Of a stretch of DNA of 64,000 nt, positions 17,155-24,758 are shown one piece after another; the first letter of the stretch is position 1; each line of letters starts with the position of its first letter. Made by a program: the position numbers and the translations under genes. The notes beneath the pieces are model-generated. The model was not told the DNA's origin. It saw only the letters and a program-made list of their open reading frames with translations, and did no database searches. The DNA is from Mycobacterium sp. ITM-2016-00317 (lineage in GTDB: Bacteria > Actinomycetota > Actinomycetes > Mycobacteriales > Mycobacteriaceae), in NCBI RefSeq assembly GCF_002968295.1, contig NZ_CP134399.1, positions 5,146,001 to 5,210,000 of the forward strand, read 5' to 3'.

Positions 17155-18418
17155 CTACACCCGCCGGAGGTGGCGCGCCTGCGAGTCTTCCTTCGCAGCC
17201 AGCTGACGAGTGGCATCAACGCGACCAGTAGGTCACCCGGCGCGCGCCCCGTGGAGATCCATCGGTTGGTGATGAATCGTCGCTCCTTCCATACCCTGTT
17301 GATCGGGTTGTCGTGACTGGCACACGAATCCATCCACTCGATACCCCGGTCGCCGTGCAGCAGCTCGATGTTGTACAACTCCAACAGCCAGCCCGGCGAG
17401 TGCGACGCATAGTCCTCGTCATAGGCCACCTTGAACGCGAAGGACCCGTTTCCGGAGCGGAGATTGCACTGCATGGCCAGCGGTTGACCATCGAGAAAGA
17501 TCGCCAACATCATCAACCTGCCCGCCGCATGCGCGCCCTGGCACATCTCCCGGAAGAAGGCAGCGTCGGGTGGTGCGCAGTCCATCGCGGTACCCAGGCG
17601 CCCTTTCCACCCCTTACGTTCCAGCGCTAGGAACATCTCCGCCCATGGGCCGACTTCTTCGCCGTCGGCGAGAACGCGCTGCTCGACCTCACCGAGTTCT
17701 GTGAGCCTGCGTTTCCTCCTGCGGTAGTCCTTGGCCTGCCGGCCCCCAGGGATCTGCGCACGTACGCCTCGGCGTCCCCCGCTGGTGCGATCAATGCACG
17801 CGAGTACTCCCCGAGGACGTGTGTCACCCTGTCGCCGCGGCGACAGACCTCTGCCAGAGCCCGTGCGAACGGACCTTCGCCGGATACCTCGGTGAACCGA
17901 ATAGCAGGTGCGCCGAACGGGTCCCGCTGCGCCCAGGAGAAGATCGCGTCGAGCGTCTCAATCTCGTGTCCGCGTCGAAGCAGGGGTGTGCCGAAGAAGC
18001 AGTACGGATGCAGCCAAGGCTCCAGGACCGCGAACGGCACGCTCGGCATCGGTCGATGGCGCCGCACAGGCATCAGTCCGCACAGGAGCGGGGCAGGGTG
18101 CCGGGGGGCGCTGGTCAGGTACACGACCAGAACTCGGATATCGTGACCGTCGCCGAGATGGCGCAGTGCCGGCAGCAGCGCCCACGGCTCGTAATACGCG
18201 TTGGGCTCCGCGGCATTCGCAGCCAGATCATCCCATGCATCGAGGTGCTGCTGCAGCTCCCGTTCGTTGCACGCCACGGTGACCTCATAGTTCGCCACCG
18301 CCGTTCGCTGTGCAGGCCGCCCTCCGACTGTGATGGCGGCGCCGCCGGGCGGCGCCTGCCGGCCGGAACGAACTGGCGGACATTGCGAGCCGTCACTCGA
18401 CACGTGTGCCGCTGACAT
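17151..18418 (-). pseudogene. CelD/BcsL-type GNAT acyltransferase, split by a frameshift
   Basis: Two adjoining reading frames together make one FemAB-like acyltransferase of about 420 residues. The upstream part (start ATG 18418) runs through YEVTVACNERELQQHLDAW and LCGLMPVRRHRPMPS to AYVRRSLG, then loses frame. The downstream part continues as GRQAKDYRRRKRRLTELGE and on to SFAFKVAYDEDYASHSPGWL and DSCASHDNPINRVWKERR. The break is at a run of five C (17743-17747, five G on the coding strand); six G would restore one frame. Its stop overlaps the flippase start (ATGA). It is first in its operon, behind the shared promoter element at 18540-18611. Either a recent mutation or a homopolymer sequencing error. 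Confidence 0.8.
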
Positions 18419-18539
18419 CCAAAGCCTCTCAACCCGGCATCTCGGTGCAGAGCGAAGGAGAGATCGGACCGGACTTCCCGGGACTCTTCGTCGTGAACGC
18501 TGTCAGGGCGTCTATGGTTTGCGCGATCAGCACAAGTTC

Positions 18540-18611
18540 ACTATCGGTGCGAGCGCGTCCTACGTACATGAATCGTTCGGTCCGAATTTGTCTAGATCTG
18601 AGTCTAGTTCC
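18540..18611 (-). promoter_or_regulatory. Shared EPS promoter element, copy upstream of the acyltransferase-flippase unit
   Basis: Read on the + strand: ACTATC at 18540-18545, 22 nt, ATG of the box ACGTACATG (18562-18570), then an ATTT core at 18586-18589 and CTAGTTCC at 18604-18611. On the coding (minus) strand this is GGAACTAG, AAAT, CATGTACGT and GATAGTGA in that order. It lies 122 nt before the start at 18418. The GATAGT box may be a -10 and the CATGTAC box an activator or sigma site. The part ACTATCGGTGC-n-AGCGC is also shared with the copy at 40457. Confidence 0.65.
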
Positions 18612-18632
18612 ACCAGTCGCGGGCAGCCGACC

Positions 18633-20141
18633 TCAGTCGCCGTCCCGGAGCACCCAGAGTTGCAGTTGGGTGAAGTGATAGCGATAGCCGCCGGGCTTTT
18701 CCGCCAGTAGCCGGGCGTCCTCACGAAGGATGACCATCCCGGCGGTATCGATCAACACCGGCGCATCGGCGGCCAGTGTATTGGTGATGAAATAGCGGAT
18801 CCCGGCCTCGGTCAGATAGCCGTCGAGACTGTTGGCGGCCAGGCGCCGTGCGTACTCGTGCGAGTTGACCAACCCGTCACCGTTGACGATGGGGCGCGTG
18901 GTAGACCACCCGACAAAGCCGCTTCCGTCGGACATGAAAATCGGTGCACCGTCAGGGACTTCTGCCTCCACGATGCGGACGAAGGCACGGACATCTCGCG
19001 CCTCGTCTCGGTACTGGATGCCGAGATAGCCGAGCATCGCGGTGGGTAGGACCATCACCGCCGCGACCAGTGCGCTCATCGGGCGGCGCCACGCGACAGG
19101 AAGGTTGGCGATTCCGTAGAGCACGGCGTAGCCCAGAATCCCGTAGGACAGCGTGAAGTACCAGGGCCGAAGCGTGTTGAGCACGGTGTGGGCTGCAGTG
19201 AACACCACCACGGCCAGACACAGCGCCGCCAGTTCTTTGCGTGCGCGCAGAGCGGGTGTCATCAGCCAGAGCAACGCGCACATCGCAGCCAGGATCAGGA
19301 AGACGGCGAAGTTGGGGCCGACCGGTATCGGTAACCCGGCCGAGCCTGCGCCGTGCTGGACATTCATCAGCACCTGTTCGAGCGGCCCTGCGCTTCCGCC
19401 TGCCTTGAGCTCACTCGAAACCGTGAAGAAGGATCCGTGGACGACACGGAGGTAGGTGAAGTGGAATGCAATCCCCGCGGCGAGAGCTGCGGTCATGGCT
19501 GCCGCGATGCGTCGCCGGCCGGTCATCGCGGCGGCGCCGATCAGGAACATCCCCACGATCGTGGCGTCGATCCGGGCGAACGGCAGACACAGGAGCGCCA
19601 CGAGCAATGCCGGATGCGCTCGATCCCGTGAGCATTCCAGCCCGCGCAGTGCCACCACGCTGAGCAACAGCACAAGGTGGCCCTCCATGAGGAGGCTGCA
19701 ACTCAGCAGCAGCGAGAACAACGCGATGGCGGCGATCCGTTGCAGGACCAGCGCCCGGATGGTCAGAAAAATCAAGAAGAGATTGACGGCCATGTAGGCA
19801 ACGAGATGCACTGCGAGCGCGTCGGTGAACGGTAGAAGCAAGACGCTCGTTGCCGCCAATATCAGCGCCCACAGCTGGTGGTAGCCGTCGGTGTGGTTGA
19901 TCAGGTCGAACGAGGAAGAACCGTGTGCGGCGATGTTGTAGGAGATCTCGGCGTAGAAGTACCCGTCGTCTCGAATCAGTCCTCCGGGGAACTGGCTCGC
20001 CCACGGATAGAGCACGACAGCCCCCAACAGCGCCAGCACAGCGTCCAGAAGCAGTGTTCGCCGTGACCAGCCGGTGAGGACCCCCTCCTCGTCGCGCGTA
20101 TCCGGTAGAGCGGCAGCGACCGGACCCGATTTCATCGGCAT
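18633..20141 (-). CDS. Polytopic membrane protein, GT-C-type glycosyltransferase-like
   Basis: A 502-residue protein with about 10-11 hydrophobic segments. After the first one comes an extracytoplasmic loop with acidic residues (GGLIRDDGYFYAEISYNIA, about 55-75) followed by HTDGYHQLW, the arrangement of GT-C glycosyltransferases that use polyprenyl-phosphate sugars. The C-terminal 130 residues (MSDGSGFVGWSTTRPIVNGDGL, RYFITNTL) form a soluble extracytoplasmic domain. Substrate unknown. The start at 20141 has AGGGGAG 6 nt upstream and overlaps the preceding gene by 10 nt; an alternative ATG at 20135 would give an ATGA overlap. It is the last gene of the long operon from galE. Confidence 0.75.
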   Translation of the reverse strand: MPMKSGPVAAALPDTRDEEGVLTGWSRRTLLLDAVLALLGAVVLYPWASQFPGGLIRDDGYFYAEISYNIAAHGSSSFDLINHTDGYHQLWALILAATSVLLLPFTDALAVHLVAYMAVNLFLIFLTIRALVLQRIAAIALFSLLLSCSLLMEGHLVLLLSVVALRGLECSRDRAHPALLVALLCLPFARIDATIVGMFLIGAAAMTGRRRIAAAMTAALAAGIAFHFTYLRVVHGSFFTVSSELKAGGSAGPLEQVLMNVQHGAGSAGLPIPVGPNFAVFLILAAMCALLWLMTPALRARKELAALCLAVVVFTAAHTVLNTLRPWYFTLSYGILGYAVLYGIANLPVAWRRPMSALVAAVMVLPTAMLGYLGIQYRDEARDVRAFVRIVEAEVPDGAPIFMSDGSGFVGWSTTRPIVNGDGLVNSHEYARRLAANSLDGYLTEAGIRYFITNTLAADAPVLIDTAGMVILREDARLLAEKPGGYRYHFTQLQLWVLRDGD

Positions 20142-21391
20142 GGTCGGCTCCCCTGCGCCGCTCCCTGTGAAACCAGAGCAGCACCGACCCGGTCGGCGAT
20201 GACATCCCATGACCCGGCGGCGGCAAGGGCGGCGGCACCTGCTTCCCCCATGCGGTCGGCGGCTGCACTGTCGGTGAGGAGTTCGACGAGCGCACCGGCC
20301 AGAGCGTCGGGTCGGTCGGGAGGCACCAGTAGGCCGGACGTTCCGTCCTCGATCACGGCAGGGATGTCCCCGACAGTCGTCGCCACGACAGGTCGTCGCA
20401 ACGTGTGCGCCAAGTGCGCGACCCCCGACTGCGAACTCTGCTTGTACGGCAGCACCACGCATCGTGCTCGCGCGAACAATGCCGGGACATCCTCCAACGG
20501 CACGTAGCCGATACGGAGAACCACCCCGTCGAGCGCTTCGACTGCCGCAGTCAGAGTGGACCGAGCCATGTCCGCACCCAGAGCCCCTACGATCATCAAC
20601 TTCGCATTGGGCACCTCCTGCCGCACCAGCGGCCATGCCTCGCACAGAGTGTCGATGCCCTTGTAGGCGGTGAGGGTGCCGAACGACAAGGCGACCGGCG
20701 CGGTGGTGGCCGCACCGGGTATCTCGCAACCGGACAGGACCAGACCGCTGTCGCCGTGCGGAATCACATGGACGGGAGCGGTGACCGGCCAGGACTCGAT
20801 GAGAGCGCGCTTGGTCGACTCGCCGAGCACGAACGCCACATCCAGGTCCGCATAGGCCCGGCAGAGGGCTCGCGCGGTAATGCCGAGAGCCCACCTCTGG
20901 CCACCTAGTTGACCGGCCCGGCCGCGCGGTTCATGGGCCAGCATGGCCAGCACACTATGTGGGAGCGTCTTTCGGACCAGGTGCACACCCCACCCGTCGA
21001 CGGGGAACTGCCATGCCGACCAGATGACGACATCGGGCCGCGACCGAAGGAGCTGGACGAGCAGGACGCACCAAGCGCCGATGTACTGAATGGCACGCAG
21101 ACCCCGGCGGATCCTTCGCCACCACTGCGGCGCGTTAGCTCCCGCCGTGGGATGCCAGGTTGGCAATGCGGTATTGACGTGGCAACCTGGCTCCCGTGAG
21201 CCCCGCTCCGGTGACGGTCCGGTGATCAGCTCGACCTGATTCCCGCCCCGAGCTAGAGCCTCACCCAACTGGAGGGAGAACTGGAAGAGTCCGCCGGACG
21301 GCGCCAACTGTACAACGGCGATACGTCGCGACGGCCGCGAAACCGCCGACTCGGCACGCAGATCCGCCGCGATTCCGATGGTTTCGGTCAC
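20132..21391 (-). CDS. GT4-family glycosyltransferase
   Basis: A 419-residue retaining GT-B glycosyltransferase using a nucleotide sugar. Seen: an N-terminal acceptor domain opening IAVVQLAPSGGLFQFSLQLGEAL, the inter-domain sequence VHVIPHGDSGL, and the donor domain with LSFGTLTAYKGIDTL, VGALGADMARS, VPLEDVPALFARARCVVLPY, and the EX7E-like region around SQSGVAHLAHTLRRPVVATTVG. A GTG at 21391 behind AAGGGGGG is the start; it begins 1 nt after the stop of the preceding gene. Sugar specificity cannot be told. It probably adds one residue of the EPS repeat unit. Confidence 0.85.
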   Translation of the reverse strand: MTETIGIAADLRAESAVSRPSRRIAVVQLAPSGGLFQFSLQLGEALARGGNQVELITGPSPERGSREPGCHVNTALPTWHPTAGANAPQWWRRIRRGLRAIQYIGAWCVLLVQLLRSRPDVVIWSAWQFPVDGWGVHLVRKTLPHSVLAMLAHEPRGRAGQLGGQRWALGITARALCRAYADLDVAFVLGESTKRALIESWPVTAPVHVIPHGDSGLVLSGCEIPGAATTAPVALSFGTLTAYKGIDTLCEAWPLVRQEVPNAKLMIVGALGADMARSTLTAAVEALDGVVLRIGYVPLEDVPALFARARCVVLPYKQSSQSGVAHLAHTLRRPVVATTVGDIPAVIEDGTSGLLVPPDRPDALAGALVELLTDSAAADRMGEAGAAALAAAGSWDVIADRVGAALVSQGAAQGSRPCR

Positions 21392-21392
21392 C

Positions 21393-22625
21393 TCATCGCC
21401 CCCCTTCCGGTCCGGGGTCCCCGACCCCGGACATCCGACGGACACCCATCGCCGACTCGTACACGAGGCGCAGCTTCTGCACCCAACCGTGCGCGCTGAA
21501 GTGATCCTCATAGTGTCGCCGTGTGTCTCGGCGCATCTCCTCGACTGCAGGCCCCTCGGTCTGGAGAAGAAGTCCCATCTCTGCCATCCCGGCGGCGATC
21601 GCGGCAGGGTTGCCGGCGTCGACCAGAATTCCACAACCAGGTGTCACGATATCGGGAATTCCGCCGACGTTCGTCGCCACGATCGGCCGGGCCGCGGCGA
21701 GCGCCGAGATCAGCGCCGTCGGCAGGGCGTCCTCTCGTGACGGCTGAACCACGAAATCACATGCGGTGAGGAGATCGGCGACGTCGCTACGGTAGCCGAG
21801 CACACGGACTCGCCTCTGCAGCGCCGGGTCTGAGTCGACGATGCTTCGAACCTCGCCCAGCAGTGGGCCATCGCCGGCCATCGCGACCACCAGCGGAAGT
21901 TCGGCGGGGACCCGGCGTAAGGCCTCGAGCAGGTCGCGGTGACCCTTCTCCGGCCGCATGAGGCTCACGCTCAGCGCAAGCAGTTCACCCTCACCGACGT
22001 CGAGCTGCGCACGCACAGACGACCGCGACTGCGTCACGTCGGGTTCGGCGACGCCGTTCGGCAACAGCGTGATGGGCGCGTCGGCTCCGGCACACCTCAC
22101 GTACCAACTGCGTTGCTCGTTGGAGAGCGCGATCACCGTACTGGACAGGCGCCGACGCGCGAAGACGGCGGCCTTGAGCCGGACCCGGTGCGCCCGGGAA
22201 GTCGGTACGTCGATCACGTGCAGTGTCGAAACGGACGGCAGCCGAGCCAATCTGGCCGCTGCTCCCCCGATGACATCGGCATGTTTGAGGTGGGTGTGGA
22301 CGACGTCGACCCCCTCTGCACGAAGCAGTCTGGCCACCGCGACAGCGATCCCGGGACTATAGCGGCTCGCATGCATCTCGTAGACCGTGGCGCCGCTCTC
22401 GCGTAGCCGGAGCGCCGTCCGGTGGTCCACTGTTGTTCCGGAGTGGGCGTCGGAGAGTCCGATGACGACCGGGCGCAACGCCGCGGTCTTCGCGGCGGCG
22501 GTGAACTCGCAAAGGACTGACTCGGCACCACCTGCCCCGAGGGAGTGGATGACGTGAGCCACCGTCAGCCGGTCGGGCTGACCGCCCCGTCCCGGCACCG
22601 TCGACTGAGGATCACGAACGAGCAC
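21393..22625 (-). CDS. GT4-family glycosyltransferase
   Basis: A 410-residue GT-B enzyme. Seen: the GT4 opening VAHVIHSLGAGGAESVLCEF, DVVHTHLKHADVIGG (acceptor domain), ITLLPNGVAEPDV at the hinge, SLMRPEKGHRDLLEAL, MAGDGPLLGEV, and the donor-binding segment PSREDALPTALISALAAARPIVATNVGGIPD (the glutamates of the EX7E motif are partly changed: ED...LISA). The start chosen is a GTG at 22625 behind GAGGTGGG; it overlaps the upstream gene by 14 nt. The C-terminal tail is proline/glycine-rich. Role: extension of the EPS unit, donor unknown. Confidence 0.85.
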   Translation of the reverse strand: MLVRDPQSTVPGRGGQPDRLTVAHVIHSLGAGGAESVLCEFTAAAKTAALRPVVIGLSDAHSGTTVDHRTALRLRESGATVYEMHASRYSPGIAVAVARLLRAEGVDVVHTHLKHADVIGGAAARLARLPSVSTLHVIDVPTSRAHRVRLKAAVFARRRLSSTVIALSNEQRSWYVRCAGADAPITLLPNGVAEPDVTQSRSSVRAQLDVGEGELLALSVSLMRPEKGHRDLLEALRRVPAELPLVVAMAGDGPLLGEVRSIVDSDPALQRRVRVLGYRSDVADLLTACDFVVQPSREDALPTALISALAAARPIVATNVGGIPDIVTPGCGILVDAGNPAAIAAGMAEMGLLLQTEGPAVEEMRRDTRRHYEDHFSAHGWVQKLRLVYESAMGVRRMSGVGDPGPEGGR

Positions 22626-23817
22626 TGCCCACCTCCGTATAGAGACTCTCCAGCCGACCGATCCACCGAGTGAGCGAATACTGCTCCGCGACAAGGGCTC
22701 TTCCCGCAGACCCGTAGCGAGACGCCCGGACCGGATCGCCGATCACGCTCAGGAGTGCCTCGGTCAATGCGGGCACGTCGCGTAAAGGCACCAACCGGCC
22801 GTTGATGTCGTCGATGACGATCTCGCGGGTTCCGCCGGCATCGGCCGCGACCACGGGCAGGCCACAGGCGCCGGCCTCGATGAGGGCCGTGGGCAGTGCC
22901 TCGTCGACGGAGGCCGACACCACGCCGTCAACGTTCCGCAGGATCTCCGGGATGTCCTCCCGGCGCCCGAGAAGCTGCACTGATCCTTCCAGTCCCATTA
23001 CCGAGACGGCATTTTCGATATCGCTGCGTGCAGGGCCGTCGCCGACGACCAGAAGCGTCGCTCCCGGATGTGCGGCGACCACACCGGACCATGCACGGAG
23101 AAGCTCCAGATGGTTCTTGTCGGGGCGCAGGGCGGCGACGACGGCCCAGACCGGCCTGCCGTCTTTGCGAGGTTGGTGACGAACCGCGAAGCGGTCGAGG
23201 TCGACCCCGTTGGGGATCATTTTCCAGGATGCGCGGGCGGGTCCATGAAGTCGCGAGTAGGCATCGAATGCGTACTGCGAGACGAATACCAGTCGCCCGA
23301 GTCGGGCGGGCACTCGGACCGACAATCGGTCTTTCACACGGTCGCGCCACGGCGAATCAGGCTGCGGGCACAGGTGCAGCGTTGCGACGACCGGCTTGCC
23401 AGCCAGGCGCGCGGCCAGGGGGACGAGCGTTGCGGAGTAACCGAGGTGGGCGTGAACCACGTCCACCGGAGCACGGCGCAGTGTGCGCACGAGATTCAAA
23501 AACCCTCGCACATCGGTCAGCCGTCTGACCGACATATAGGTGGGTGTCAGACCGGCCGTATTGAGCCGCCCGAACATGGCTTCGCGGTCACCGTCCCGCG
23601 GCGACAGGCTCGCCACCGAGATCCTGAGTTGCGCCGGATCGTGCCGGCCCAGTTCGGCGATGAGGTTCTCTGCACCGCCGAAGCTGAAGGAATCCAGGAC
23701 CATCAGCACCCGCGTGGGAGAGAGAGCACGCGCGCGGCCGGCATCTGTCCGCGCCGGGATCGGCAGAGCCGCTGCTGCTTCCGGCTCTGTCATGCGAGCA
23801 CTTGCAGACGATCCCAT
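22612..23817 (-). CDS. GT4-family glycosyltransferase
   Basis: A 401-residue GT-B enzyme, similar in layout to the next gene. Seen: VLMVLDSFSFGGAENLIAEL, DVVHAHLGYSATLVPLAARL, the hinge WKMIPNGVDLDRFAV, the donor domain with LRPDKNHLELLRAW and VVGDGPARSDIE, and SVDEALPTALIEAGACGLPVVAADAGGT. The start at 23817 is preferred for its AGGAG 7 nt upstream; an in-frame ATG at 23793 forms an ATGA overlap with the preceding stop and is the alternative. The two neighbouring GT4 genes probably arose by duplication within the locus, judging by shared sequence blocks. Confidence 0.85.
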   Translation of the reverse strand: MGSSASARMTEPEAAAALPIPARTDAGRARALSPTRVLMVLDSFSFGGAENLIAELGRHDPAQLRISVASLSPRDGDREAMFGRLNTAGLTPTYMSVRRLTDVRGFLNLVRTLRRAPVDVVHAHLGYSATLVPLAARLAGKPVVATLHLCPQPDSPWRDRVKDRLSVRVPARLGRLVFVSQYAFDAYSRLHGPARASWKMIPNGVDLDRFAVRHQPRKDGRPVWAVVAALRPDKNHLELLRAWSGVVAAHPGATLLVVGDGPARSDIENAVSVMGLEGSVQLLGRREDIPEILRNVDGVVSASVDEALPTALIEAGACGLPVVAADAGGTREIVIDDINGRLVPLRDVPALTEALLSVIGDPVRASRYGSAGRALVAEQYSLTRWIGRLESLYTEVGSARS

Positions 23818-24758
23818 GGCACTCCTGGCATGTCGTCGTAATCCCATCGGAAGCTCGCCCGCTCGTAGGCAGAACCGATCGAACCGTGCCCGGCGGTTGG
23901 ATCCAGTTCAAAGCTCATGCTCAGTGCCGCACCACCCTGATCCACGATGTAACCTCCGTACACCTGCATCGCACGCGCCACCGTGCGTTCGCCCGGCGTG
24001 AGGGCGAGCGCGCTCAGGTCGACGGCGGGATCCAGCCGTAAACGGGCCCCCTCGGGAAGGCAGTCGGACCGCAACGAGTGCCCATCGGTCGTGATCGCGG
24101 GTGCGCGGAACACCCTCGCGCACACGTTGGAAGCCTGAAGCGCCAACGCGTGGGAGATCACCCCCTCCTGGATCTCGGCGACCTGTATCACGCCGCCCAG
24201 TCGTGACGCACCGGAAGCGGTAGCGCCGTTGCCCCAGCCCGACCCGTCGAGGTTGCCGACCGCGCCGGTGCTCGTCGTCCACTGCTCCCCTGCGCGCCGC
24301 GCCTGCCAGAACTCGAAGGTCTGACGGGTCGTGTCGTCGACGACGACCATCGCACCGTCTGATCCCCTGTTCGGTCGCGCGCCGTCCGGGATCGGGACCT
24401 CAACACCGTCGAACGCACAGGGGCCCCAGCTTGTTACGGTGCACTCGACGGTATGACGAGGCGTGGACGCGTCTGCGTGATAGATGGGAATGCCGAAGTC
24501 CACGAGGTTCGCCGCTACGCCACCGGTGCGGGACGCACTGGCTACCATCGCGTCGCTGTTGGGATCGACGGCCGCCCGGACCGGCACGGGGGCCCGGAAG
24601 GAGCTACCCGGCGCGAACGGTTGGTAGGAGGCTCTCGCCCCCGGAACCGATCCGTCGACCGGCAGGCTCATCGAGAGAAAGACGAGCGCCACCAGCGTGG
24701 CACCGGCCAACGCTCTTGGGCACGCGCCGTTCCTCCGCCGGAAAAATGTGGATCTCAT
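23790..24758 (-). CDS. Secreted protein of unknown family within the EPS operon
   Basis: A 322-residue protein. Basic residues then ALAGATLVALVFLSMSLPVDG form a signal peptide. The mature part has TVECTVTSWGPC and FDGVEVPIPDGARP, MVVVDDTTRQTFEFWQARR, WTTSTGAVGNLDGSGWGNG, and VISHALALQASNVC. These are followed by DGHSLRSDCLPEGARLRLDP, and by ERTVARAMQVYGGYIVDQGG. I recall similar secreted actinobacterial proteins of uncharacterised function; the beta-rich, tryptophan-containing blocks suggest carbohydrate binding or cleavage, but this is inference. It sits between polymerase and glycosyltransferases with a 4-nt ATGA overlap upstream (GAGGAGG before the ATG), so it should be co-expressed and act on or with the polymer outside the membrane. 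Confidence 0.7.
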   Translation of the reverse strand: MRSTFFRRRNGACPRALAGATLVALVFLSMSLPVDGSVPGARASYQPFAPGSSFRAPVPVRAAVDPNSDAMVASASRTGGVAANLVDFGIPIYHADASTPRHTVECTVTSWGPCAFDGVEVPIPDGARPNRGSDGAMVVVDDTTRQTFEFWQARRAGEQWTTSTGAVGNLDGSGWGNGATASGASRLGGVIQVAEIQEGVISHALALQASNVCARVFRAPAITTDGHSLRSDCLPEGARLRLDPAVDLSALALTPGERTVARAMQVYGGYIVDQGGAALSMSFELDPTAGHGSIGSAYERASFRWDYDDMPGVPWDRLQVLA

